Source: Exiguobacterium antarcticum DSM 14480
Lineage (GTDB): Bacteria; Bacillota; Bacilli; Exiguobacteriales; Exiguobacteriaceae
DNA length: 64,000 nt
Assembly: GCF_000685865.1 (NCBI RefSeq)
Contig: NZ_JMKS01000003.1
Location: 930,001-994,000 of the forward strand
Reading direction: 5' to 3'
Shown: piece by piece, positions 7,143-15,901 of the stretch
Position numbering within the stretch: position 1 is the first letter of the stretch
Layout of the letters: every line of letters starts with the position of its first letter
Made by a program: the position numbers and the translations under genes
Notes under the pieces: model-generated
Told to the model about the DNA's origin: nothing
The model's database searches: none
The model's input: the letters and a program-made list of their open reading frames with translations, nothing else

Positions 7143-8096
7143 TTAAAACAATTTAGATAACGCTTCGCTGAAAGTGACGAAGGACGGTGTCTCATCGATG
7201 ACCATTAGACTGCCGGCTGCGATGACCAGCAGGCTGATGCCTGACAAGATCCACCCCGGATGTTTGACGGTATCTTCCGCATCCACGTTTTGTTTCCCTG
7301 GTTTCGCCTGTTGTGCCTGTTCCTTTAGACGATCCTTCCGGTACTGATGCTGCTCTTCTTTCGTCAGCTTTTTGTATTCGGTCAGGAACTTCTTGTATTC
7401 CGGCACGACTTCCTTCGTCGTCCCATCCTGTTTGACTTGTCCGTACTCAAGCCAGATGACCCGTTCACAGAAACTTCTGATCTGACTCAGCGAGTGACTG
7501 ACGAAGATGATCGTCTTGCCTTCATTTTTGAACTCGTTCATCTTATCGATACAGCGGTTATAAAACGTTTGATCCCCGACCGATAAGGCTTCGTCGACAA
7601 TCAGGATATCGGCATCCACATTGACGGCAATCGCAAATCCAAGTCGCGATTTCATCCCGCTGGAATACTTTTTGATCGGTTGATCGATGAAGTCCCCGAT
7701 GTCCGCAAAATCGATGATGCCCGGCATCCGGCGTTCGATTTCGGCGTCATCCATTCCGAGCATCAAACATTTCAAATGGATGTTCTCACGACCTGTCAGG
7801 ACATTTTTCAGACCTTGGGAAACGGCGATGATCGCGACTTCCCCATTGATCGAAACTTCTCCTTCATTCGCGTAGATGATACCCGAGATCAAGTTCGACA
7901 ACGTCGATTTTCCGGATCCATTGATTCCGACAAGACCCACGACTTCACCCGATCCGATGTCGATGGACACATCACGGAGCGCCGTAAACGTCTTGACGTT
8001 TTTACTTTGATTCTTAAATAACAGCTTAAACTTTTCTTTGGTCGTCGTGACCATATCAAATCGTTTCGTGACATGGTCGAGTTTTATCATAGACAT
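7143..8096 (-). CDS. tagH: Teichoic acid export ABC transporter, ATP-binding subunit
   Basis: 317 residues. Powers export of lipid-linked wall teichoic acid across the membrane together with TagG. Walker A is GINGSGKST, the signature is YSSGMKSR and Walker B is ILIVDEALSVGD. As in B. subtilis TagH, a linker after the ATPase domain (about residue 235 on, charged, KKLTKEEQHQYRK) leads to a single membrane segment near residues 285-303. Here the extracellular part is only about 15 residues, much shorter than in the B. subtilis protein as I recall it. The gene follows tagG with a 14-base gap. Confidence 0.92.
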   Translation of the reverse strand: MSMIKLDHVTKRFDMVTTTKEKFKLLFKNQSKNVKTFTALRDVSIDIGSGEVVGLVGINGSGKSTLSNLISGIIYANEGEVSINGEVAIIAVSQGLKNVLTGRENIHLKCLMLGMDDAEIERRMPGIIDFADIGDFIDQPIKKYSSGMKSRLGFAIAVNVDADILIVDEALSVGDQTFYNRCIDKMNEFKNEGKTIIFVSHSLSQIRSFCERVIWLEYGQVKQDGTTKEVVPEYKKFLTEYKKLTKEEQHQYRKDRLKEQAQQAKPGKQNVDAEDTVKHPGWILSGISLLVIAAGSLMVIDETPSFVTFSEALSKLF

Positions 8097-8110
8097 GGCG
8101 ATTTCCTTCC

Positions 8111-8920
8111 TTAAACGAGCTCGGTGAATGATTTACGGAACTTGATGTGTAAAAACGTTCCGGCTGTGAACAAGAGCAATGTCACGCTCCAGAAATAAAG
8201 TCCGGTCGGCCACTCCTGCCAGACCCAGGCACCTCCGAGTAAGCTGGCACGGTATCCTTCAACGAGGTAGAAGACCGGGTTCAGACGCAGAACACCATGT
8301 AAGACATCCGGGAAGCGTTCGATGTTCCAAAGAATCGGTGTCAGATAAAACAGCATCCGCATCATCGATTGCAGGAACAGCTGAATATCTTTGACGAGCG
8401 TAATCAATGTCGAGAAACAAAGGGAGAAGGCGTAGACGAAAATATAGGTCGCCGCCATATAATAAGGTAACTGAAGCAGTTTCCACGTAATCGGGATTCC
8501 GTTCAGGATGATGACGAAAAAGACAATCACAAGCATCGCAAAATGCTGATACATCCGGGACAAAATCACATAAGACGGAATCGCACTCATCGGGAAACGC
8601 ATCTTCGTCACCATCGCGAGCCGGTTATTGATCGAGTTCGATCCGCGGAGCAAGGCGTCATTGATGAAGAACCAGACGACGATCCCACATAAAAGCCAGA
8701 CGATGAACGGGATATCCCCGTCGACGTTTTTATTCCCTTTCAGTCCGACCCCAAAGACGAACCAATAAATGAAGATTTGTAAGCCGGGATTGAGCAGCTC
8801 CCATAACAGACCAAGCCGTTGTTCCGCGTGCGCCGATTTGATCTCATAACGAGCAAGACGGCGGATCAGAGGAAAATTCTCCACCTGTTCGCGGATGATA
8901 CTTTTCATTTCTTTCCACAT
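8111..8920 (-). CDS. tagG: Teichoic acid export ABC transporter, permease subunit
   Basis: 269 residues with about six membrane segments (ABC-2 type), starting MWKEMKSIIREQ after GGAAGGAA. The cytoplasmic N-terminal amphipathic region contains RYEIKSAHAEQRLGLLWELL, which matches the conserved 'k..Y..s.LG..W..l.P' lead of TagG/Wzm permeases. Partner of the adjacent TagH. First gene of the tagG-tagH unit. Confidence 0.9.
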   Translation of the reverse strand: MWKEMKSIIREQVENFPLIRRLARYEIKSAHAEQRLGLLWELLNPGLQIFIYWFVFGVGLKGNKNVDGDIPFIVWLLCGIVVWFFINDALLRGSNSINNRLAMVTKMRFPMSAIPSYVILSRMYQHFAMLVIVFFVIILNGIPITWKLLQLPYYMAATYIFVYAFSLCFSTLITLVKDIQLFLQSMMRMLFYLTPILWNIERFPDVLHGVLRLNPVFYLVEGYRASLLGGAWVWQEWPTGLYFWSVTLLLFTAGTFLHIKFRKSFTELV

Positions 8921-9155
8921 AATTAAATTCCTTCCGATCTGTAAAGGTACATGTATTTTAGTTCAGTTGCATCCACTAAAAAAGACGGACTCCATTCGCG
9001 AATCTTCAAACGAACGATGGACCGTGCACAGACTCCTTGTCTGCACGTTGACATATTCCTCCCTTCTCTTCAAAGCACTCTTTTCCTATTAAAAAAGCAG
9101 GCAGCAGGTGCCATACACTTAATCAATTCTAGCCATCGTTAAAAATCGTGTCAAT
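8921..9155. other. Intergenic region upstream of tagG
   Basis: About 235 bases with no supportable gene. Short open frames on the plus strand have no RBS. It must hold the tagG promoter on the minus strand, but no clear -35/-10 pair was identified. Confidence 0.4.
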
Positions 9156-9398
9156 CTATTGGGCAAACCGACACCAAACTGTAGCTTTCTGGGTAACAAA
9201 AAAAAGCGCTTCAACGATGTCAAAGACATCGCTGAACGCCGGTTGTGAATGGTATGGAAGTGGAAATTCAATCGTCGTCGGGGGAGAGGACAATCCCCAG
9301 ATCAACAGAATACTCATCACACATAAAATGACTATGATCACTGTCCCTTGAATTGTCTCTTTCATCGTCTCGTTGTTCTCCTCCCGCAATTTCCTCAT
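9156..9398 (-). CDS. Small single-pass membrane protein, 3' end crosses a terminator-like hairpin
   Basis: About 80 residues from an ATG at 9398; an alternative ATG at 9365 gives about 69. A basic/acidic lead is followed by one membrane segment (GTVIIVILCVMSILLIWGL) and a short external tail. The RBS is not convincing for either start. The codons for SDVFDIVEALFF coincide with a perfect-looking intrinsic terminator hairpin (9198-9236), so the natural 3' end may be shorter or the gene decayed. No family recognised. Confidence 0.35.
   Translation of the reverse strand: MRKLREENNETMKETIQGTVIIVILCVMSILLIWGLSSPPTTIEFPLPYHSQPAFSDVFDIVEALFFVTQKATVWCRFAQ
9198..9236 (-). terminator. Terminator-like hairpin inside an open frame
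   Basis: On the minus strand TTCAGCGATGTC and GACATCGTTGAA pair with a 3-base loop, followed by GCGC and eight T residues. This is a standard intrinsic terminator shape, but the small membrane protein frame continues 42 bases past it. Confidence 0.55.
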
Positions 9399-9537
9399 TT
9401 CTTCATCATACAAAATTCCCGCTCTGAATCCCACCAATAGATTATCAAATAATGGGAATGTTTGACGTTTCGATGTATATTTTCGTTTCTTTTTTCCCGC
9501 AGACAGATTATAATGAAAACGCTATCATTTTATTACT

Positions 9538-9608
9538 TTAGGTCGAATTGACTAGAAAATCGGACGAAATCAAACGTCTTGAGTAGGTTGTCATGTCGTC
9601 CGACCTAA
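9538..9608 (+). promoter_or_regulatory. Two overlapping, mutually exclusive inverted repeats upstream of the 5'-nucleotidase gene
   Basis: TTAGGTCG (9538-9545) can pair with CGACCTAA (9601-9608), while CGGACG (9561-9566) can pair with CGTCCG (9597-9602). The right arms share two bases, so the two stems compete. A TATAAT at about 9508-9513 would make this region part of a ~220-base leader. It may instead be a protein-binding site, since a related GACCTA/TAGGTC dyad occurs at about 5039-5055. Confidence 0.3.
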
Positions 9609-9735
9609 GAATTTACGAAGTTTACAAAAGTTTTATCGCAACAGATGGACAGAACGACTTATAGTAGAAGAAGAGGTCAACGATCGCATTTCGACCTTGT
9701 ATTCATACACCCACTTTGAAGGAGGATTTCTACGT

Positions 9736-11847
9736 ATGTACAAATCAAAACCGCTTTACGCGGCAGCCGTCGCTGTCGCCCTGACGACATCGGCAATCGT
9801 GCCGGTTGCGCAGACTACTGTTTCCGCAGCAACGCATGTCAAAGTCAAAACGGTCAAACTCAAGTCACTCGTCTTCACAAAAGGTGCCCCAGTCAAATTA
9901 CCTGCTACATATAAGGGCGAGAAGATTACGTGGAAGAGCTATGATCGTCATATCTTCAACCGTTATCAGACGGTCAAAGGGACGTATGGCAAGAAGAAAT
10001 CGCCGATCGAAATCAAAATCTTCATCCAAAACTATGCCGTGAAATTCGTCGAGAGCGTCAAGGAACAGACGATTTATGTCGGTGACAAACCCGAGCTTCC
10101 AAAAACACTGGCTGTCCTCTATGCGACAGGCCGTGTCTATGATAAACCGGTCCGCTGGTCGAAGGTCGACACGAGCGAAGCCGGAACGAAATATGCCGTC
10201 GCGAGCTACACGCGTCTCGGTAAAACGATCACCCTCAAAGCAAAAATCAATGTCTTGGACGTCAATAAGGACGATTTCTCAATCGGCTTACTGCATACGA
10301 ATGATACACACGCAAATCTCGACAAAGCACCAAAACGGGCGACGGTCATCAAAGACTTGCGTGCTGCCTATAAAGCAGACGGTACACCGTCCCTTTTACT
10401 GGATGCAGGCGATGTCTTCTCAGGATCACTCTACTTCAACAAGTTTCAAGGACAAGCCGATCTCGAGCTCATGAACTACATGAAATACGACTTGATGACG
10501 TTCGGGAACCATGAGTTCGATCTCGGAGACCAAGACAACCACCAAGCCTTAAAAGACTTCGTCACAAAAGCGAAGTTCCCGTTCATCACAGCGAACGTCG
10601 ACTTCAGCAAAAACGAGTTACTTGCTGGTCTCCAGTCAAAAACGATCACAGCCGGTCCTGAAAAAGGAAAAATCTATCAAGGTGTCATCAAAGAGTACAA
10701 AGGTCAAAAAATCGGATTCTTCGGTTTGACGACAGAAGAGACCGCTGAGATCTCGAGCCCAGGTACAGTCGCGTTCGCGAACTACATCGCCAGTGCGAAA
10801 GCTGCCGTCAAGAAGCTCGAAGATCGTGGCGTCAACAAGATCGTCGCGTTGACACACATCGGCTTTGACGACAACCCAGCAGTCGATAACGACCAGTTGC
10901 TCGCACGGAACGTTGACGGGATCGACGTCATCGTCGGCGGTCACTCGCATACGAAAATCGAAAAATTCGATGTCGAGAGCGGGACAGTCGTCGATGAGAC
11001 GGTCGTTCCTGGTAAAACAGAACCAACGATCATCGCCCAAGCGTATCAATACGGCGATTTCCTCGGCAATCTTAACTTGACGTTCGATTACAAAGGGAAG
11101 TTGACGGAGTATAAAGGTTCATTGGTCGACGTCTCAAAAGCAGCAGAAGACGTCAAAGCAGCAGAGATCCTCAAACCATACGCAGATCAAATCACAGAGT
11201 TGAAGAATGAGGAAGTCGGTGCGAACATCGTCAACGAACTTGTCAACCCGCGTGGAGAAGTCAGTGTCCGGAACAGCGAAACAGCTCTCGGTAACTTGAT
11301 CACAGATGGTATGCTCCAAAAAGCAAAAGAATACAATGCCGAAACGGTCATCGCGATGCAAAACGGCGGTGGAATCCGGGCAGCGATCAACGCCGGACCA
11401 CTCACGGTCGGTGAAGTCCTGACGACGCTTCCGTTTGGTAACACACTAGCAACAGCGAAATTGACAGGTCAGGAAATCAAAGACCTGCTTGAAATCAGTG
11501 TTGGTGTCGCACCGATCGAAAACGGTGGATTCCTCCACGTATCGGGCATGAAGTTCGAATACAGCAGCAAACTCGCAAAAGGTGACCGTGTCACGAAGAT
11601 GGAAGTCAACAACAACGGAACGCTTGAAGCCATCGACCTTGCGAAAACGTACGTCATCGCGACGAATGCGTTCACAGCAAAAGGTGGAGACGGTCTGACA
11701 CCGTTCGAAGTCGCGTATAAAGCGGGCCGCGTAACGGATCTTGGTCTCTCGGACTGGGAAAACCTCCGTGACTTCACGAAGTCGCTCGGCGAAGTCGATT
11801 ACAAAATCGAAGGCCGCATCATCGATACAAAAGTAGAATCAAAATAA
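9736..11847 (+). CDS. Secreted 5'-nucleotidase / metallophosphoesterase (UshA/YfkN family)
   Basis: 703 residues; ATG at 9736 follows GGAGG by 10 bases. A signal peptide (residues 1 to about 33, ending TTVSAA) is followed by about 150 residues of two Ig-like/Big4-type beta regions. The calcineurin-like domain shows LLHTNDTHAN (~185), DAGDVFSG, GNHEFD (~257) and GGHSHT (~401). The 5'-nucleotidase C-terminal domain follows, with NGGGIR near 543 and FTAKGGDG near the end. It should hydrolyse extracellular nucleotides to nucleosides and phosphate for scavenging. No LPXTG or SLH motif is visible, so it is probably released or held by its N-terminal domains. Monocistronic. Confidence 0.92.
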   Translation: MYKSKPLYAAAVAVALTTSAIVPVAQTTVSAATHVKVKTVKLKSLVFTKGAPVKLPATYKGEKITWKSYDRHIFNRYQTVKGTYGKKKSPIEIKIFIQNYAVKFVESVKEQTIYVGDKPELPKTLAVLYATGRVYDKPVRWSKVDTSEAGTKYAVASYTRLGKTITLKAKINVLDVNKDDFSIGLLHTNDTHANLDKAPKRATVIKDLRAAYKADGTPSLLLDAGDVFSGSLYFNKFQGQADLELMNYMKYDLMTFGNHEFDLGDQDNHQALKDFVTKAKFPFITANVDFSKNELLAGLQSKTITAGPEKGKIYQGVIKEYKGQKIGFFGLTTEETAEISSPGTVAFANYIASAKAAVKKLEDRGVNKIVALTHIGFDDNPAVDNDQLLARNVDGIDVIVGGHSHTKIEKFDVESGTVVDETVVPGKTEPTIIAQAYQYGDFLGNLNLTFDYKGKLTEYKGSLVDVSKAAEDVKAAEILKPYADQITELKNEEVGANIVNELVNPRGEVSVRNSETALGNLITDGMLQKAKEYNAETVIAMQNGGGIRAAINAGPLTVGEVLTTLPFGNTLATAKLTGQEIKDLLEISVGVAPIENGGFLHVSGMKFEYSSKLAKGDRVTKMEVNNNGTLEAIDLAKTYVIATNAFTAKGGDGLTPFEVAYKAGRVTDLGLSDWENLRDFTKSLGEVDYKIEGRIIDTKVESK

Positions 11848-11852
11848 TCACG

Positions 11853-11890
11853 AAAAGGACGATTTCCCAAGCGGGAGATCGTCCTTTTTC
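11853..11890. terminator. Bidirectional intrinsic terminator
   Basis: AAAAGGACGAT and ATCGTCCTTTTT pair after the nucleotidase stop codon; the opposite strand has a matching T tract that serves the convergent peptidase-like gene. Confidence 0.85.
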
Positions 11891-13301
11891 ATAGGGTCTG
11901 GGTTTGGGTTTGTTTCAGTAGGACGATGATGTCATCGAGTTCATACTCCTGAGCCATCATCAGGGGGGTATACCCATCGGCATTTTTCAGCGCCGGATCT
12001 GCTCCCTGATCGAGCAACAGCTTGACGGTCTGCGTCCCTTCCCCCTCGACCGCATGATGCAACGGGGTGTACTTCTCGTCGTCCTGCTGGTTGATTGCTT
12101 CGCCTCGTTTCAGATAAAGCTCGACCAGCTCCTTATTGTTGCTATAGACAGCGGTGATGAACGGGCGTTCTCCGAACTCATTGACGCTATCGACATCACT
12201 CCCGGCAGCGAGCAAGGCATCAAAGACGCCTTTTAACCCTTCACTTGATTTCCGGTACCCGAGGTAATGGAGCGCCGTATCCCCGTCCGCATCGACGGCT
12301 TTCATGTCACTCGTCGGAATCAGCTTGTTGATCTCGTCGAGTGTCCCTTTTTGAATCGCCGCCATCAGTTTCGTTTCGCCTAAGTCTTGTTTTGAGCCGA
12401 CTGCCTGTTCGACGGGTTTTGTCCAGTTCGTCAGCCAGCCTGGTGTCGCAAACGTCGTTGCGAAAAAGACGAGGCTTGCGAGCACAACATAACTCAAGCT
12501 GACGAACAGACCAGTCGCCAGGCGCGGCGCGCGGGACGGCGTCTTTAGTCCAGCCGTCATTAACCGCCGTGAAACGGATCGTTGAGTGCGGAACAGTTCA
12601 CTGAGCATCATCGCGAGTGAAGGGGCTTGCTGTTTTTCTTCTATGTAGTCTGTCAAATCCAACCGATTCCATATCGCCGGACCAACGACCGACCGGACAA
12701 GGGCTGGAATCCGGTTTTCTTCCTCCAGCTGCGCCAAGGCGAGACGATCTGCCGTCTCCTCACAGGCTCGTACGTAGGCACTCCGTAAAAAGGGGACCCA
12801 GCTTCCGAGTAACAACAACATCCGTTTCTCTTCGTGGTTCTGCTTCAAGTGGACAAGTTCCCGTAAGATTTCAAAACGTGTCGTTTCATCCAGCTTATAA
12901 TCAGCAGGTAACACAAGCATATACTTTTGAAACAACCCCATCGTTCGTGGTCGTGTGATGGTCCGGTGATGGGGCAAGATGACCTCCGGTACTTTCCAAA
13001 AACCCAATTGCTTGGCGTCTTGACGAAGTTGTTCATACACTACCGGTTGTTGTTTTTCACTCAGAAAAATCCCGTCTGTCCGTATCGTCATCACACGGAT
13101 CCACTGACGCATCCAGATGAGCACCAGCAACAGGACGAGCATCCCGACTAGAGCGATACCTATCGTTCCGAGTGCAAGGATCCCGATAACTAGACCACAC
13201 CCTGTCATCAGCGTGCTCAGTAACAGCAACCAAAAATAAAGTTGTTCTCGTTTTGAGATCGATTGGTTGCCCTGTTTGATTTGTTCTGTTTCGTCCATCA
13301 T
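11889..13301 (-). CDS. M48-like membrane protein with degenerate catalytic motif and C-terminal ankyrin repeats
   Basis: 470 residues from the ATG at 13301, which follows GAGGTG. Two membrane segments (residues ~25-65) precede a domain resembling M48/M56 peptidases. However, the zinc motif reads RELVH instead of HExxH; the downstream ACEETADRLAL keeps the E..AD pattern. A further membrane segment (LFVSLSYVVLASLVFFATTF) is followed by about four ankyrin-type repeats (DADGDTALHYLG, NEFGERPFITAV, EKYTPLHHAVEG, NADGYTPLMMAQ). The lost first histidine suggests an inactive protease, perhaps a regulatory or scaffold protein. An M48-ankyrin fusion is uncommon. Function unknown. Confidence 0.65.
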   Translation of the reverse strand: MMDETEQIKQGNQSISKREQLYFWLLLLSTLMTGCGLVIGILALGTIGIALVGMLVLLLVLIWMRQWIRVMTIRTDGIFLSEKQQPVVYEQLRQDAKQLGFWKVPEVILPHHRTITRPRTMGLFQKYMLVLPADYKLDETTRFEILRELVHLKQNHEEKRMLLLLGSWVPFLRSAYVRACEETADRLALAQLEEENRIPALVRSVVGPAIWNRLDLTDYIEEKQQAPSLAMMLSELFRTQRSVSRRLMTAGLKTPSRAPRLATGLFVSLSYVVLASLVFFATTFATPGWLTNWTKPVEQAVGSKQDLGETKLMAAIQKGTLDEINKLIPTSDMKAVDADGDTALHYLGYRKSSEGLKGVFDALLAAGSDVDSVNEFGERPFITAVYSNNKELVELYLKRGEAINQQDDEKYTPLHHAVEGEGTQTVKLLLDQGADPALKNADGYTPLMMAQEYELDDIIVLLKQTQTQTL

Positions 13302-13599
13302 CTCTTCACCTCTTTTTTCCTTGCCTTTATCATACCGGTAATCCCATAAGAGTTCCAAGGCAATTCTTGTTAATCGTTCGAATCATTATATTTAAATATA
13401 TTTTTAAGATGAAAATATATTTTTTCTTAGTATGTCTAAAGACCCAATGTAGTTATAAATAACTTAGCTAAAAATTACTTTTAAACGCTATTTATTTAGA
13501 TATACCAACATTCTTTGTAACATTTGAAATATTAGACCTGTGATTCTTTAGAACCATATACGTTTTAGTAACAGGTGCGACAATAGTCATTTTTTTAAA

Positions 13600-13628
13600 T
13601 TGCTATTCCCTCTTAAATACCATATAAT
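13600..13628 (+). promoter_or_regulatory. Promoter of the 64-residue protein gene
   Basis: TTGCTA at 13600-13605 and TATAAT at 13623-13628 have a 17-base spacer and lie about 35 bases before the TTG start at 13663. Confidence 0.5.
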
Positions 13629-13662
13629 AACTACTAGAATGAAGAATATGGGAGTGATTTTC

Positions 13663-13857
13663 TTGGGATTATTAGGACTTTTTAATAAGGAATATACTAT
13701 TCAATATCAAGTTCTTGAGCAGGATGAAATTGTAGATACGGACCGTGTAATCATTAAGGCTGGTGACCACACAGCAGCGCGGAAAAAAGCCGATACGATG
13801 CTTCGTAAACAGTTCGGTCGGACACAATACAAAATCGAATGGGTCCAACGTTTTTGA
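13663..13857 (+). CDS. Small cytosolic protein of unknown function (64 aa)
   Basis: I chose a TTG start at 13663 because GGGAGTGA precedes it by about 6 bases. This gives a compact protein (LGLLGLFNKEYTIQYQVLEQDE...) rich in beta strands with a charged middle (RVIIKAGDHTAARKKADTML). Upstream ATGs in the same frame lack an RBS. It has a clear promoter and a very strong terminator, so it is a real monocistronic gene. No family recognised. Confidence 0.6.
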   Translation: MGLLGLFNKEYTIQYQVLEQDEIVDTDRVIIKAGDHTAARKKADTMLRKQFGRTQYKIEWVQRF

Positions 13858-13862
13858 TCGTT

Positions 13863-13907
13863 AAAATACCCGGTCGCCTCAACTTAACTGAGGCGACCGG
13901 GTATTTT
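13863..13907. terminator. Strong bidirectional intrinsic terminator
   Basis: A 16-base perfect stem (ATACCCGGTCGCCTCA with its complement) has a 7-base loop and a following T tract. It serves both the 64-residue protein gene and the convergent VanZ-like gene. Confidence 0.92.
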
Positions 13908-13912
13908 TGTGT

Positions 13913-14425
13913 TCAACTCGATTGCTGATATTCCGACTTGACGATGCGGTCAGCTTTTAAAAACAAACGAATTCCGGTGTAGAGCAGGATTCCCAACAAA
14001 GCGCCACTCCCGTCAATGATCACGTCTCCGACAAGTGGTGTCCGTCCACCGGTCATCTGTTGATGGAATTCATCAAAGATACCGACCGTGAACGCCGTCG
14101 TCGCCGCAAAAAAGGCGGCCGGTAACGGACGGTATCCCCGACTCCGTAAGACATGGACGAGACTCGTCCCGAGGATAAAGAACAAACTGGCGTGCATCCC
14201 TTTCCGAATAAAAAACTCGACGAACGCCGCCGGACCAAGTGCTGCGACGCTGATCGGCACTTCATAATGAAACGAGACGAATGAAAAGGCATAGACCCAA
14301 CCGAGTGGGATATGGTTCGTCAGAAATGGAATCAGGGATTGTTGTTGATAACTCATCGAACTGAATCCGAATAATCCAAGTAAGATGACTCCTGCTAGGA
14401 TATATGCAATGGGTAGACGACGCAT
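13913..14425 (-). CDS. VanZ-like membrane protein
   Basis: 170 residues with four or five membrane segments. The conserved VanZ core DEFHQQMTGGRTPLVGDVII followed by DGSGALLG is present near residues 117-145. Family members are membrane proteins of unclear biochemical role; the name comes from VanZ of teicoplanin resistance, but most chromosomal homologues are unrelated to resistance. AAGGAGGG precedes the ATG. Single gene. Confidence 0.85.
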   Translation of the reverse strand: MRRLPIAYILAGVILLGLFGFSSMSYQQQSLIPFLTNHIPLGWVYAFSFVSFHYEVPISVAALGPAAFVEFFIRKGMHASLFFILGTSLVHVLRSRGYRPLPAAFFAATTAFTVGIFDEFHQQMTGGRTPLVGDVIIDGSGALLGILLYTGIRLFLKADRIVKSEYQQSS

Positions 14426-14506
14426 CCATCATCCCTCCTTCAATACTTGCCATCGTACCACGGATCACAGCAGGCGGCATACGGCAAAAGTCGTAGGTGT
14501 CGCGAC

Positions 14507-14543
14507 AAAAAAAGGCCTCACTTCTATTAAAAGAAGTAAGGTC
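14507..14543 (-). terminator. Intrinsic terminator after the desaturase gene
   Basis: GGACCTTACTTC and GAAGTGAGGCC pair with one mismatch and are followed by a T7 run on the minus strand. Confidence 0.75.
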
Positions 14544-14550
14544 CAGCTCA

Positions 14551-15570
14551 TTACATCGCCGACGTTTTCGGTTCACGAAGCAGGTGCTTGATATCACGGA
14601 ACGTTACAAACGTTTTATTTTTCGCATCATACAGCTTGTAGCGAAGCGACTTCAGACTTGAGAACAAGCCGATCGTCGTTGCTTTTTGAAGCGGCGGTGT
14701 CGCCGTATGGGCTTTTTCTAAGTTGTAGTTTGGTACACGCGGACTTAAGTGGTGGACATGGTGGAAACCGATGTTCCCTGTCACCCACTGCAAGACTTTC
14801 GGTAACTCGTAATACGAACTGCCTTCGATGGCGGCCTTGACATAATCCCATTCGCTTTCATCCTCGAAGTACGAGTCTTCAAACGTATGCTGGACGTAGA
14901 ACAACCAAATCCCGAGGACGCCTGCTGTGAACATCGTTGTTCCTTGGATGATCAGGAAGGCCTGCCAGCCGACGAAGTAAATCATGATCGCGTATAAAAC
15001 AATCAGGGACGCGTTGATGACATGCGTATTGATGCGTTCTTTCTTCCGGGCATCCTTCCGGTTAAACCGACTGACGACGAGAATCAACAAGAGTGGTCCA
15101 AGACCAAACATGACGAGCGGATTCCGGTACAGACGGTATTTCAGACGTGTCCATTTTGATGCTTCGATATATTCTTCGATTGTCATGACCCAGATGTCAC
15201 CGACACCCCGTTTATCCAAGTTCCCGCTTGAGGCGTGGTGAATCGAGTGCTCACGTTTCCACTTCTCATACGGGAACAAGGTCAGGATACCTGTGATCGT
15301 CCCGACGATCGCATTGGCCTTTTTGTTTTTGAAGAACGAGCCGTGTGTACAGTCATGGAAGATGATGAACATCCGGACGACGAAACCCGCTGCGACGATT
15401 GCAAGTGGAATGGCAAGCCAAACGGAAATCTGCAATGCCTGATAGGCCAGGAACCAAGCGAGCAGGAATGGCAAGATCGTATTGATCATTTGCCGGACGC
15501 TGGATTTGACGTCTGCCTTCTCAAAAGGCGAAACGGTCTTGCGAAGCTGGGCGATTTTTTCTTTACTCAT
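14551..15570 (-). CDS. des: Membrane fatty acid desaturase
   Basis: 339 residues. An acyl-lipid desaturase introduces a double bond in membrane fatty acids to keep the bilayer fluid in the cold. The three histidine boxes of the di-iron site are visible: HDCTHGS (~72), EHSIHH (~108) and HHVHH (~270). Hydrophobic pairs lie before box 1 and between boxes 2 and 3. Length and boxes match the Bacillus Des family (delta-5). GAGGAGG precedes the ATG. No DesK/DesR genes are adjacent. Confidence 0.9.
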   Translation of the reverse strand: MSKEKIAQLRKTVSPFEKADVKSSVRQMINTILPFLLAWFLAYQALQISVWLAIPLAIVAAGFVVRMFIIFHDCTHGSFFKNKKANAIVGTITGILTLFPYEKWKREHSIHHASSGNLDKRGVGDIWVMTIEEYIEASKWTRLKYRLYRNPLVMFGLGPLLLILVVSRFNRKDARKKERINTHVINASLIVLYAIMIYFVGWQAFLIIQGTTMFTAGVLGIWLFYVQHTFEDSYFEDESEWDYVKAAIEGSSYYELPKVLQWVTGNIGFHHVHHLSPRVPNYNLEKAHTATPPLQKATTIGLFSSLKSLRYKLYDAKNKTFVTFRDIKHLLREPKTSAM

Positions 15571-15866
15571 GTGTTGCTTCCTCCTCGAATTCGTACAGCG
15601 CTCACGACGCTACTATGGAATGATGAAACTGATATGAAACCTGTAAACGGCGTCCGTGACGGTGAATTCGTAACATCCACATGAAGTTCGACCCGACCGA
15701 TATAGTTAATCGCTTAAATATTTTTAATACCAGGTAATTATAGCACATAGAAAAATGAAATGAATATTAAATTCTGATATCAGTAAATAATTATATGGTC
15801 ACCCGGTCGTAAAACTATTAAGTCTCCAACAAAAGAAATTTTCAAGATAATTCTTCCATCCCAATC
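15571..15866. other. Leader/intergenic region upstream of the desaturase gene
   Basis: About 300 bases without a supportable gene. On the minus strand GCTATAAT near 15736 gives a possible -10 and would leave a leader of roughly 150 bases. A long leader would suit cold regulation, but no conserved cold-box sequence was identified. Confidence 0.3.
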
Positions 15867-15897
15867 AAAAAACCGCCTCTAGTAACAGAGACGGTTT
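15867..15897 (-). terminator. Intrinsic terminator after the FAD/Rieske gene
   Basis: AACCGTCTCT and AGAGGCGGTT pair around a 6-base loop, with a T run following on the minus strand. Confidence 0.75.
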
Positions 15898-15901
15898 GGG
15901 G

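Noticed and set aside
9148-9351. Plus-strand frame opposite the small membrane protein gene
   Set aside because: No RBS and no membrane or domain pattern; the opposite frame has a convincing membrane helix.
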